64,000 nucleotides of DNA from an uncultured Lachnospiraceae bacterium (GCA_910586255.1 CAJUHR010000023.1:1-64000); one strand, 5' to 3'. Positions 31,900 through 40,215 are shown, counted from the stretch's first letter. Made by a program: numbers and translations. Notes: a model not told the origin generated them from the letters alone.

Positions 31900-31952
31900 A
31901 CGGCAGGTTCGCGCCCGCGGCCCTGCCGTTTCCAGCGCGCCCAGCGGCGCGC
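31900..31952 (+). terminator. Two consecutive hairpins after the Fic gene
   Basis: ACGGCAGG/CCTGCCGT (31900-31907 with 31922-31929) is followed by GCGCGC/GCGCGC (31935-31940 with 31947-31952), and then by a pyrimidine-rich tract with several T residues. Together they probably end the Fic transcript. The remaining sequence to 32100 holds no gene that I can support. Confidence 0.5.
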
Positions 31953-32112
31953 GTCTCTTTCTGTTTCTATAATTCAAATAATGGCATTTGCCAAAGTCGA
32001 ACGTAATGTTTCCCGTATAAATAATCAAATTACAATCATAATTTATAAGCTGGCAGAGAGTAACAGTCCAAGGGTTATGTGAATTGTTGCCGGCAGAGAA
32101 AAAGTGCGCACT

Positions 32113-32159
32113 AAAATGTATACATTTTTGTTGACAAAAATAAATGGATATGGTATTTT
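32113..32159 (+). promoter_or_regulatory. Promoter with GntR-type operator for the acid-sugar locus
   Basis: TTGACA (32131-32136), a 17-bp spacer and TATTTT (32154-32159) precede the dehydratase gene. A perfect 16-bp palindrome, AAAATGTATACATTTT (32113-32128), ends two bases before the -35 box. The GTATAC core is the form recognised by FadR-subfamily GntR regulators, and one such regulator is encoded at 36899 behind the operon. Confidence 0.75.
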
Positions 32160-32196
32160 ATAACTATGAAAAGAGTTGAGGAAGGAGGGATTTTGG

Positions 32197-33312
32197 TTGA
32201 TTATCACAAAGGTGGAGCCCATTATGCTTTGTTATGAGCCGGAAAGAGCTCCCCGAGACGGGTTGGCAAACATTCCCACAAGGGATGTTTTTCTGGTGCG
32301 GATCCATACGGATGAGGGGATCACAGGGATCGGAGAAGGCTTTGCCCTGGGGTCTTTAAGGTCAACGGCGGTTCTGGTGGAGGAGACTTTGGCCCCGCTG
32401 ATTGTGGGACAGGATCCCACGATGATTGAGGCGCTGTGGAATAAGATGTATCAGCAGACCTTCCGCTATGGAAGAAGAGGGATTCTCATCGCGGGACTGA
32501 GCGCTATTGACCTGGCTCTGTGGGATATTCTGGGGAAGAAAACCGGGCTGCCGGTTTATAAGCTCCTGGGTGGCGCTCACGACAGTCTGATTCCTTACGC
32601 CAGCGCCGGATATTACATGGAAGGGAAGACGGCGAGCGATCTGGCGGCGGAGGCAGTGTCCTACAAGGAGATGGGCTTTGGAATCATGAAGATGAAGATT
32701 GGCGGGGCATCGATTCGGGAGGATCAGGAGCGGATCCACGCTGTGCGGGTAGCCACGGGAGATGATTTTAAGCTGGCGGTGGATGCCAACAATGCCTATG
32801 ATTTTCAGGATGCCCTGACCATGGGAAGGTTCTGTGACAAGGAGGGAATCTTCTTTTTTGAGGAGCCTCTCTCCTCGGATTTTATGGAGGACAGCAGGCG
32901 GTTAGCGGAGGCGGTGGATGTGCCCATTGCCGGCTATGAGACCCAGCTGACCCGGTACGGCATGAGAGATTTTATTGTTCATCACGGGGTGGATATTGTG
33001 CAGGTAGATGCCATCTGGTCCGGAGGACTGACCGATTGCAGGAAGACCGCCCATATTGCATCCACCTGGAACAAGATGATTATTCCCCATTTTTCTGCGG
33101 GGGTTGTCTCCCTGGCTGCCAATATTCATCTTGGAATGGGAGTGGAGAACTGCAAATATATGGAATATACGCTGGATATGAATCCCATGAGAGATGAGCT
33201 GGGCATGAACCGGATCCAGATGGAGAACAGCGTTGTGAAGGTTCCGGATACTCCGGGGCTGGGCGTGGAGCTGAATGAGGATGTGCTAAATAAGTATAAA
33301 ATAACATGCTAA
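32197..33312 (+). CDS. Mandelate racemase/muconate lactonising enzyme family, probable acid-sugar dehydratase
   Basis: 371 residues from TTG 32197, 7 bases after GGAGGG; the frame is open to 32176. The enolase-fold residues are in place: Lys165 and Lys167 (KMKIGG), metal ligands Asp196 (VDANNAY), Glu222 (FFFEEPL) and Glu248 (AGYETQ), and the Asp271/His298 dyad (QVDAIW; IPHFSAG). These positions are within one residue of the mandelate racemase numbering, so it belongs to the MR subgroup, which abstracts protons next to carboxylates; many members dehydrate sugar acids. A TRAP transporter operon follows, which fits uptake of a carboxylate substrate. The exact sugar acid is unknown. Confidence 0.9.
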   Translation: MIITKVEPIMLCYEPERAPRDGLANIPTRDVFLVRIHTDEGITGIGEGFALGSLRSTAVLVEETLAPLIVGQDPTMIEALWNKMYQQTFRYGRRGILIAGLSAIDLALWDILGKKTGLPVYKLLGGAHDSLIPYASAGYYMEGKTASDLAAEAVSYKEMGFGIMKMKIGGASIREDQERIHAVRVATGDDFKLAVDANNAYDFQDALTMGRFCDKEGIFFFEEPLSSDFMEDSRRLAEAVDVPIAGYETQLTRYGMRDFIVHHGVDIVQVDAIWSGGLTDCRKTAHIASTWNKMIIPHFSAGVVSLAANIHLGMGVENCKYMEYTLDMNPMRDELGMNRIQMENSVVKVPDTPGLGVELNEDVLNKYKITC

Positions 33313-33323
33313 GGAGGATTCTT

Positions 33324-34445
33324 ATGAAAAAGAGTATTGTGAAAAAGAGCATCGGGCTGTTTATGGCGGGAGTTATGACAGCTTCCATGGCCGGCTGCGG
33401 TTCTTCCGGTTCCGGTACGGCCACCCAGGCGCCGGCGGCGGAGACAAAGGCGGAGACAGCAGCGGCCGGGACAGAGGCGGACGCGGGGGAAGAGACAAAG
33501 GAGGCCGAGAAAGCAGCTTCCAGCGATGAGAAATTTGAGTTTTCCCTGAGTATGACCTATGATGTAAAGTCGCCCATGGCGGTGGCGGCCCAGAAGTTCT
33601 GCGATGACGTGAAGGAGGCCTCTGAGGGCAGGCTGGTGATTAATTTGTTTACCAACAGCGCCTTGGGCAGCGAGGCGGATTCCTATATCGCCGTGGCCGG
33701 GGATGAGTTAGAGATGACCTGCGCCGGAGTTCAGGGGCTGGATGCCTACGCGCCCAGATACAGTTTTCTCTCTGCTCCCTTCCTTTTTAAGAGCACGGAT
33801 CACATTAAGGCAGTGGTTGACAGTGAGATCGGTGACGGGATGAGGGAGGATTTTCTGGAGGACAATCTGCGGATGCTTGCCATTGGCTACCGGACGCCCC
33901 GTGTCATGTCCTCGGATAAGCCGGTTCACACGCCGGACGACTTAAACGGCTTAAAGATGCGCGTCTCGGAGATGTCCTCCTGGGTATCCATCTGGGGACC
34001 GGACACACTGGGAGCCACCGCCATTACCATGCCCTTAGGCGAGCTTTACGGCGCTCTTCAGAACGGCACGGCAGAGGCCTCGGAGGGCCCCTACGAGCAG
34101 CTGGCCACCAACAAGTTCTATGAGGTACAGGACTATGTGATCAACACCAACCACGTCTATGAGTGGGTTGCCATCTTTATCAGCGATAAGACATGGCAGA
34201 AGCTTCCGGCGGACCTTAAGGAGATCATGGACACCTATGCCCAGACGGATTTTGCAGAGTACTGCACCACCTTAAACCAGGAGACGGCGGATTCCTATCT
34301 TAAGGAGCTGGTGGACAATGGCATGGAGGTCATTGAGCCGGACAACGATGCATTCCAGAAGAAGGCCCTGGATTCCTATGACAAGTGGTTTTCTGAGGAG
34401 TGGACGGTAACTGATTTTGACGAAGTTATGAGCTATGCCGAGTAA
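33324..34445 (+). CDS. TRAP transporter solute-binding lipoprotein (DctP type)
   Basis: 373 residues from ATG 33324 after AAGGAGGATTCTT. A lipoprotein signal (ASMAGC) and an Ala/Glu/Thr linker precede the DctP domain, which shows GLKMRVSEMSSWVSIW with the conserved Arg that salt-bridges to the ligand carboxylate, followed by GATAITMPLGELYGALQNG. It would deliver a carboxylated solute to the two membrane subunits encoded next. It follows the dehydratase gene after 11 bases, in one operon. Confidence 0.93.
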   Translation: MKKSIVKKSIGLFMAGVMTASMAGCGSSGSGTATQAPAAETKAETAAAGTEADAGEETKEAEKAASSDEKFEFSLSMTYDVKSPMAVAAQKFCDDVKEASEGRLVINLFTNSALGSEADSYIAVAGDELEMTCAGVQGLDAYAPRYSFLSAPFLFKSTDHIKAVVDSEIGDGMREDFLEDNLRMLAIGYRTPRVMSSDKPVHTPDDLNGLKMRVSEMSSWVSIWGPDTLGATAITMPLGELYGALQNGTAEASEGPYEQLATNKFYEVQDYVINTNHVYEWVAIFISDKTWQKLPADLKEIMDTYAQTDFAEYCTTLNQETADSYLKELVDNGMEVIEPDNDAFQKKALDSYDKWFSEEWTVTDFDEVMSYAE

Positions 34446-34462
34446 GCGGCGCGGGAATATCT

Positions 34463-34957
34463 ATGAAAACAGTCATCCATATCAATGAAATTGTGCTAAA
34501 GGTAATCGAATTTCTGGCAGCCATGCTGATGGCGGGCATTGCCGTCATGATTCTCATTCAGGTCACAGGCCGGGCTTTTCGGATCGGCCTTCAGTGGCCC
34601 GATGAGATGTCGCGCTTTGCCTATGTGGCCCTGGTATTTCTGGGGAATGTGGTGGCGGTTTCCAGAAAAAAGAATATAACCATAACCTTGCTTCTTGATA
34701 TGCTGCCGGGGATGGCCAGAAAGGTTTTTGATGTTGCCATTGACGCTTTGACCATCCTTTTCGGAGCCTTTGCCATCAGGGGAGCCATTCTCCTGATCGG
34801 CTCCGCGGCCGGTGTGCATACCAATTCCCTGGTGTGGTTTCAGTTGAATTATCTGTATACGCTGATTCTGGTATGTCTGTTCCTGATGTGTCTGGAAGCA
34901 GGTCTCAATCTGGTGATTGACCTGCTTTTAAAGGAGAAACCGGAGGGTAATGTATGA
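34463..34957 (+). CDS. TRAP transporter small permease (DctQ type)
   Basis: 164 residues with four membrane helices (AAMLMAGIAVMILIQVTG at the start) and the family motif RFAYVALVFLGNVVAVSRKK. It joins DctM to form the sodium- or proton-driven membrane part of the TRAP importer. Its stop overlaps the start of the large subunit by four bases (ATGA), the usual DctQ-DctM arrangement. Confidence 0.92.
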   Translation: MKTVIHINEIVLKVIEFLAAMLMAGIAVMILIQVTGRAFRIGLQWPDEMSRFAYVALVFLGNVVAVSRKKNITITLLLDMLPGMARKVFDVAIDALTILFGAFAIRGAILLIGSAAGVHTNSLVWFQLNYLYTLILVCLFLMCLEAGLNLVIDLLLKEKPEGNV

Positions 34958-36240
34958 ATCAGATTTTCTTTCTTTTCCTGATGGTTGTCATGTTCATGCT
35001 GGGAATCCCGGTGGTTATCAGCCTTGGGCTTACATCGGTGCTTATGATGTATGTGAGAGGCGGGATCAAGTGGGCAACGATTGTCCAGCAGATGATCGGG
35101 GGTCTCAATACCTTTACCCTGCTGGCAGTGCCCATGTTTCTTTTGGCCGGAAAGCTGATGAACTCCAGCGGGACCACGGACCGGCTGTTTGATTTTGCCA
35201 AAAAGCTGGTGGGCTGGCTGCCGGGAGGTCTGGCCCACGTAAATATTGTGAGCAGTATTATTTTTGCAGGCATGTCCGGGACCGCTGTCTCGGACGCCAG
35301 CGGGCTTGGTATCATTGAGATTCGGGCCATGAATCAGGCTGGCTTTGACAAGGAGTTCAGCGCCAGCGTCACGGCGGCGTCCTCCACGGTGGGCCCCATT
35401 ATTCCGCCAAGCCTCCCCTTAGTGGTCTATGGAACCATATCCGGCGCTTCCGTGGGCGCGCTTTTTATGGCAGGTATTCTGCCAGGAATCCTGATGGCAG
35501 TGACCATGATGGCGGTGGCATTTTTATATGCCGTCATCAAGCATTATCCCAGGGAGGCGTTTCCTTCCTTAAAGGAGATCGGCATTGCATTTAAGGAGGG
35601 CTTTCTTCCTTTGATGGCGCCGGTGATTATCCTTGTGGGAATCTACACAGGGGTCTATACGCCCACAGAGTCGGCGGCAATCGTGGTGTTTTATTCACTG
35701 ATTTTAGGAGTCTTTGTGTACCGGGAGCTGACCTTAAAGGATCTGTACGGGATCCTGGTGGATTCGGTTATGGACGCCTCCACCATCGGGATTTTAGTGG
35801 GGGCGGCCACCCTCTTTGGAATGTGTATGGTCCGGGCGCTGATTCCTCAGACTATTTTGGGGCTCGTCACCGAATCCGTCACCGGCAAGGTGCAGCTTTT
35901 GCTGATTGTCAATGTATTTCTTCTGGTGGTGGGAATGTTTATGGAGACAACATCGGCCATAACCATTTTAACCCCCATTTTGATTCCGCTTCTGACGGCC
36001 TTTGATGTGAATCTGGTGCAGTTTGGAATCATAATGGTACTGAATCTTATGATCGGTGTGCTCTCTCCCCCCTTTGGGCTGGTGCTGTTTGTCACATCCC
36101 GGATTGGAGAGGTTCCCGTACAGAGGCTTGCAAAGGCACTGCTTCCCTGGATCGCAGCACTTTTGGTGGCTTTGGCGCTTATTACATTTATACCGGAGAT
36201 CTCCCTGATCATTCCACGGGCGCTTGGGCTAAGTGTGTGA
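34954..36240 (+). CDS. TRAP transporter large permease (DctM type)
   Basis: 428 residues with about 11-12 membrane helices. Family motifs include GGLNTFTLLAVPMFLLAGKL, FAGMSGTAVSDASGLG and the later GMFMETTSAITILTPIL. This is the transport channel of the TRAP importer. It is the last gene of the operon that starts with the dehydratase. Two large palindromes follow it before the regulator gene. Confidence 0.95.
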   Translation: MNQIFFLFLMVVMFMLGIPVVISLGLTSVLMMYVRGGIKWATIVQQMIGGLNTFTLLAVPMFLLAGKLMNSSGTTDRLFDFAKKLVGWLPGGLAHVNIVSSIIFAGMSGTAVSDASGLGIIEIRAMNQAGFDKEFSASVTAASSTVGPIIPPSLPLVVYGTISGASVGALFMAGILPGILMAVTMMAVAFLYAVIKHYPREAFPSLKEIGIAFKEGFLPLMAPVIILVGIYTGVYTPTESAAIVVFYSLILGVFVYRELTLKDLYGILVDSVMDASTIGILVGAATLFGMCMVRALIPQTILGLVTESVTGKVQLLLIVNVFLLVVGMFMETTSAITILTPILIPLLTAFDVNLVQFGIIMVLNLMIGVLSPPFGLVLFVTSRIGEVPVQRLAKALLPWIAALLVALALITFIPEISLIIPRALGLSV

Positions 36241-36268
36241 GGTGATATTAAGAGTACCGAAAGGTACG

Positions 36269-36513
36269 CCTTGGAAAAAGGGGAGGGAGCTGGCCGGAAA
36301 GGGGTCTGCTGCTTTTTCCGGTTTCGAGATGTAAGAATTCCTAAAATCCCTGATTTTTGCTAAGTGCGAAACGAAAATCTACAAACTCGCTTCGCTCAGA
36401 CAGAGTAGATTTTCGTTTCAACGCAAAACTCAGCGATTTAAGGACTTCTAAATCTCTGCAAAGTCAAAATCTGCAGACCCCTTTCCGGCCAGCTCCCTCC
36501 CCTTTTTTCAAGG
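36269..36513. repeat. Large imperfect DNA palindrome 1 (245 bp)
   Basis: The outer arms (36269-36309 and 36473-36513) pair at 40 of 41 positions. A second perfect stem lies inside (GAAACGAAAATCTAC at 36367 with GTAGATTTTCGTTTC at 36405), and the segments between are also related in inverted form (GAGATGTAAGAATTCC region against the complement of the GGACTTCTAAATCTC region). The whole block can fold into one long hairpin as RNA or extruded DNA. It begins 28 bp after the dctM-type stop. Confidence 0.85.
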
Positions 36514-36582
36514 CTGTGAATCTCTCGCTTTATGAATGGAGTGTTGAAGGAATAATACAATACCGGGATGGTTCATAATGTA

Positions 36583-36728
36583 GCCTGTGTGGTTACCCGT
36601 GCCCCGGAAAACCCTCGAAGAACGTTGGCGCTTAATGAGCCAGGATGCTCTTCCTGGCGAATTTAGCGTCCACTACGTTCTTCACGGAGCGAGAGCGCGT
36701 TTTCCGGGGCACGGGTAACCACACAGGC
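36583..36728. repeat. Large imperfect DNA palindrome 2 (146 bp)
   Basis: The outer arms (36583-36611 and 36700-36728) are perfect 29-bp inverted repeats. Inner stems include GAAGAACGT (36617) with ACGTTCTTC (36675) and GCCAGGA with TCCTGGC near the centre. It lies 69 bp after palindrome 1 and differs in sequence, so the two are separate elements. No open reading frame of interest lies inside. Confidence 0.85.
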
Positions 36729-36785
36729 GGACCTTAGGGGATAACCTTATGGTAGCCCTCTCGAATCCTATTTGATGGGAAGGCA

Positions 36786-36814
36786 TTGTTTAATTTTGAT
36801 TCTTGGTATATAAT
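36786..36814 (+). promoter_or_regulatory. Promoter for the GntR regulator gene
   Basis: TTGTTT (36786-36791), a 17-bp spacer and TATAAT (36809-36814), 85 bp before the regulator start. Confidence 0.65.
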
Positions 36815-36898
36815 GATTTGGTAATAACTGGCAGGAGAACGGCGTTTCTTGGGGAAATCGGCTGAGATCCTGCACGATCATAGGAGACAGCGAAATGT

Positions 36899-37585
36899 AT
36901 GAAGAAAACTGATAATACCAGTCCGTTATCCAATGAGGTTTACAATACCCTTAAACAGAAGATTCTGGATTTCAATCTGGTTCCGGGACAGCTTTTGATG
37001 GTGCAGGAGCAGGCCAATGAGATGGGTATCAGTCGGACGCCTGTGAGAGAGGCCATGGTGCGGCTCAGGGAAGAGGGAATGCTTACGGAAGCCACAGGCG
37101 GAAAGTTCCGGGTGTCCCAGATTACCTGGTCGTTCATAAAGGATCTGTTTGATGCCCGTCTGATTTTGGAGAGTCATTCGATCCGGCATATCGAGAAGTA
37201 CAGGCCAGAGAATTTGCTGGAGGATCTCCGTCAGAGCATCGAGGCGTTGAGAGGCTATGTGGAAAATGATCAGGTGTATGAGTCCTTTGTTGAGGACAAT
37301 CATTTCCATCAGATCATTGCCAGCTGCAGCGATAACCTGATCATCCGGGACTGGCTGGAAAAGCTTGGGGCCCACCAGCTTCGGATCCGGTTTTTGGCCG
37401 TACAGATCCCGGGGAGAATGGAGTATACGGTTAAGGAGCATCACGATATCTACACGGCGATCCGGAAGGAAGAGTATGAGCTGGCGGTAGAGAAGCTAAA
37501 GCTTCACTTGGTTACTTCTCTTGAGGAGCTGGACAGAAATCGCAAGAATCCCATGAGTATTATCAGTAATTTGATTAAAGAGTGA
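36899..37585 (+). CDS. GntR-family regulator, FadR/FCD subfamily
   Basis: 228 residues. The N-terminal winged helix-turn-helix (about 10-75) includes QEQANEMGISRTPVREAMVR, the GntR recognition helix. The C-terminal all-helical FCD domain has the metal-ligand pattern typical of FadR/GntR sensors of organic acids: Asp/His in EDNHFHQIIA, His in KEHHDIYTAI and His in LKLHLV. It is the likely regulator of the dehydratase-TRAP operon, whose promoter carries an ATGTATACAT palindrome. Its ligand is probably the imported sugar acid or a product of it. Confidence 0.9.
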   Translation: MKKTDNTSPLSNEVYNTLKQKILDFNLVPGQLLMVQEQANEMGISRTPVREAMVRLREEGMLTEATGGKFRVSQITWSFIKDLFDARLILESHSIRHIEKYRPENLLEDLRQSIEALRGYVENDQVYESFVEDNHFHQIIASCSDNLIIRDWLEKLGAHQLRIRFLAVQIPGRMEYTVKEHHDIYTAIRKEEYELAVEKLKLHLVTSLEELDRNRKNPMSIISNLIKE

Positions 37586-37589
37586 TCCC

Positions 37590-38141
37590 ATGTATGAGTT
37601 GGTTGTCCGATATAAGAAAAATACCATAAAGACACTGACAAGAGTGCAGGCAAATCTGTACTGCTACAAGCAGATGGCAGCATTGCTTGCACTTGGTCTG
37701 TCCCTTGCGGGGACAGGGCTTGCTTTTGCCCAAAAGAGCAGCGGATATGTGGTCCTTTTGGCATTGGGGTGCTGGCTGTGTATCAGCATCCATTACCCGG
37801 CTCAGTATTTAGCCCGGCAGATTGGCAGGGCCATGGGAGATGGGGAAAAGGAATTTTGTTACCGATTTTTGGAAAACGGAGTGGAAATCATCTGCGGACA
37901 GGACAGAAATCACATTTCCTATGATAAAATTCAAAGGATTGTGGATGCAGGGGACAGCCTATGCTTTTTCCTTGGCCCAAATGCAGGTTTTTTGATATCA
38001 AAATCAGAGCTTGAGAATCAGGCTTCCTATACGGCGTTCGCCGATTATCTTAAGCAGCATATTGGTGTTCCCATAGAGAGGGATGTGCCTCTGTTTTTGC
38101 GGCTGCTTCGTTTCCGATTTCAGAAAATACAGAAAGGCTGA
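37590..38141 (+). CDS. YcxB-like membrane protein
   Basis: 183 residues, four bases after the regulator stop. Two membrane helices (AALLALGLSLAGTGLAFAQ and GYVVLLALGCWLCISIHY) are followed by a soluble C-terminal domain, the layout of YcxB-like proteins (short N-terminal strand, two helices, PH-like C-terminal part). Its function is unknown. Tight spacing with the regulator and the dehydrogenase (2-bp gap) shows it is co-transcribed with them. Confidence 0.65.
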   Translation: MYELVVRYKKNTIKTLTRVQANLYCYKQMAALLALGLSLAGTGLAFAQKSSGYVVLLALGCWLCISIHYPAQYLARQIGRAMGDGEKEFCYRFLENGVEIICGQDRNHISYDKIQRIVDAGDSLCFFLGPNAGFLISKSELENQASYTAFADYLKQHIGVPIERDVPLFLRLLRFRFQKIQKG

Positions 38142-38143
38142 TT

Positions 38144-39085
38144 ATGAGTAAAATATTGATTGTGGGTGGTGGAATGATGGGCAGCGGGATTGCCGCCGTG
38201 GCGTTGCATGCAGGAAATCAGGTGGCTGTGGTGGAGCCTTCAAAGGCGGCCGGTGACGGACTGGCAGAACGGATCGGAGCTGTCACCAGGGAGCTTCTTG
38301 AAAACGAGATGATCACAGAAGATCAGGCAAAAAATGCAGAGAATTTCCGGCTGTATAAAAGTCTGGAGGATTATTCTGACCGGCCGGATCTGGTTATAGA
38401 GGCAATCTCCGAGATTGTGGAGGAAAAGCAGCGATTGTTTGCTCTTCTGGATGAACGGTTTGATGAAAACATTCCTCTGGCCAGCAATACCTCGGGACTG
38501 CGGATTACGGACATTGCAAAGGACATGGCACACAAGGAGCGGGCCATGACCACTCATTTCTGGTTTCCGGCCCATCTGGTGCCGTTGGTGGAGGTGGTGA
38601 TGAGTGAGTGGACCCGGAAGGATCTGGCAAAAAAGGTTTACCAGATGTTAAAGGGCTGGGGGAAGGCGCCGGTTCTGGTAAAGAAGGATCTTCCGGGACA
38701 GCTGGCAAACCGGATCTTCCAGGCAGTGATCCGGGAAGCCATCTCCATTGTGGAAAACGGCATTGCGGAGCCGGAGGATGTGGATACGGCCGTCAAGATG
38801 GGAATGGGGATGCGGTTCCCGGTGTGGGGGCCCTTGGAGCATGTGGACGCGGTGGGGCTTAAGCTGTGTCAGTCGGTTCAGGACAATGTGCTTCCCAGCA
38901 TCAGCGATTCCAAGCAGGCGGCGGACATCTTCAGGGAAAAGCTTGAGAAGGGAGATGGCGGGTATCAGTCCCAAAGAGGCTTTTATGACTGGAATGAGAA
39001 GAGTATGGATAAGCTGCAGCAGCTGAGAAATCAGTTTATCATGCAGTCCGTGAAGTTTTTGAGGGGAAAGGGCTTGAATGGATAA
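38144..39085 (+). CDS. 3-hydroxyacyl-CoA dehydrogenase-family enzyme, possibly acting on a sugar acid
   Basis: 313 residues. The NAD-binding motif is at the N-terminus (ILIVGGGMMGSGIAAVAL), the acidic residue that ends strand two follows (AVVEPS), and the catalytic region shows HFWFPAHLVPLVEVV and KDLPGQLANRIFQAV with the His/Asn pair of the family. One-domain members of this length include L-carnitine dehydrogenase and L-gulonate 3-dehydrogenase. Given the dehydratase, TRAP importer and FCD regulator alongside, oxidation of a hydroxy acid made in that pathway is the likely role. The precise substrate is open. Confidence 0.82.
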   Translation: MSKILIVGGGMMGSGIAAVALHAGNQVAVVEPSKAAGDGLAERIGAVTRELLENEMITEDQAKNAENFRLYKSLEDYSDRPDLVIEAISEIVEEKQRLFALLDERFDENIPLASNTSGLRITDIAKDMAHKERAMTTHFWFPAHLVPLVEVVMSEWTRKDLAKKVYQMLKGWGKAPVLVKKDLPGQLANRIFQAVIREAISIVENGIAEPEDVDTAVKMGMGMRFPVWGPLEHVDAVGLKLCQSVQDNVLPSISDSKQAADIFREKLEKGDGGYQSQRGFYDWNEKSMDKLQQLRNQFIMQSVKFLRGKGLNG

Positions 39086-39132
39086 GATTGTGTAATCGTT
39101 GAGAAAGCGAAGGATGTATTTCTATAACAGAG

Positions 39133-39176
39133 AAAAAGCCCACCTGCCATATACAAAACAAGCAGGTGGACTTTTT
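39133..39176 (+). terminator. Rho-independent terminator after the dehydrogenase gene
   Basis: AAAAAGCCCACCTGC (39133-39147) pairs with GCAGGTGGACTTTTT (39162-39176), with one G-U pair as RNA, and a T-run ends the right arm. It closes the regulator-YcxB-dehydrogenase unit. Confidence 0.85.
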
Positions 39177-39300
39177 TTATGCGTTATGGATATTTCCCAA
39201 TTCGCCTTCATGTTCCCAATGTTTCTAAATGTAACAGGAATGAATGTTTATCTGTCCGTATTTTCGGATCCGTTTGCGAATTGGCAATACAAACTGAAAT

Positions 39301-39678
39301 TTACCTTCGTACTCCCTCATCAGTAAACGTCCTTTTTAAGGCTTGTTCTGTCGGGAAAATAGCTAATACTAAAACCAGACATTGTATTGTACATAGAATC
39401 GCCGCAACTATTCCAATTATATTCTCTGAGCTATGATAAAAAGGAAAATGGATAACAACTGATGGTATCAACAGAACCCAACCAATTTTCCACCATAAGC
39501 GACCGCAGCGCTCCTGCGCAAATTTCCATGTATCTATATTTTTCATAGAACGTGCTGTTCGATAACCAATTATTCCATTGATCTTTTCAGGAGCGTGTTT
39601 CCACATCCTATTACCAGCAATAATCATTATGATTGGAATAAGTAAATCACAAACAAATATAAACTACCAAAACCACAT
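39301..39678 (-). pseudogene. SdpI-family membrane protein gene with an early stop codon
   Basis: The reverse-strand frame begins at ATG 39678 after GAGGAAATAT, reads four codons (MWFW), meets TAG, and then continues in the same frame through a hydrophobic segment (FIFVCDLLIPIIMIIAGN) into the SdpI/YhfL signature GIIGYRTARSMKNIDTW. Three membrane helices in all would be expected and are present if the stop is read through. Translation could also restart at an in-frame ATG (39627), giving 108 residues without most of the first helix. SdpI proteins confer resistance to peptide toxins. A nonsense mutation, a sequence error or rare suppression would each explain it. Confidence 0.7.
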
Positions 39679-39731
39679 ATATTTCCTCGCTTTCATAAAT
39701 ACTGTTTTTGGGTTCATCAAACCGGAATTAT

Positions 39732-39971
39732 TTATAACTTTCTAATCGGAAAAAACATATAATTTTTCCCTGTCTGTGGACAAATAAAATCGTGGACTGC
39801 CCCAACTAATGGAATAGCATTATCTTCCAGCTTAGCCAAATGCTGAACTTCTCCAAAGTGAGAATTTGCATCAACCCATAGTCTTTGAATAAAACCCTCT
39901 CCATCTAAAGTTGAACCCTCTTTTCCTATCACAACAAAGGACTCCTTTACACATCTGTGAACTTTCATCAT
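39732..39971 (-). pseudogene. GyrI/AraC-effector-like domain, truncated
   Basis: 79 residues that match the first part of GyrI-like small-molecule binding domains: FVVIGKEGSTLDGEGFIQ, then RLWVDANSHFGEVQHLA. The family domain has about 150 residues, often after an AraC or MerR DNA-binding domain; here both the DNA-binding part and the C-terminal half are missing, and the last 25 residues no longer fit the family. It lies next to the broken SdpI gene, in a stretch of decay. A short active peptide is unlikely. Confidence 0.6.
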
Positions 39972-40147
39972 TTTTTCCTCAATCCCGATTTTTATATAAC
40001 TGTACCATAGTTTGTATATTTTTAAAAGCAGAATATTTATTTTACAGGAGCTGAAATTTAGTTATGGCTCCGCTGTCTTTGTATCCAGGATTCTCCTGCT
40101 GGCAATCTCAAACATTGTGACAATTCCCCGCTGTCCAAACGATTATA

Positions 40148-40215
40148 TACCATTCATGCGAAAAAAAGACAGTTGGTGATAGGTCTATTGCCAACAGGAT
40201 TTGGTAAATGGTATC
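40148..40215 (+). promoter_or_regulatory. 68-bp regulatory element, copy 2
   Basis: This is the second copy of the element at 12806-12873, with five substitutions. Both 9-mer boxes (ACCATTCAT 40149-40157 and ACAGTTGGT 40169-40177) are unchanged, as is TTGCCA (40188-40193) and the 18-bp distance to TATCGT (40212-40217). It lies 98 bp before the first kinase-like gene, in the same orientation as copy 1 to the RsbW-like gene. The other 180 bp of this gap show no gene. Confidence 0.75.

Noticed and set aside
36357..36578. Short forward open frame of 73 codons across palindrome 1
   Set aside because: It lies within the inverted repeat, has no ribosome-binding site and no family match; it comes from the palindrome sequence.
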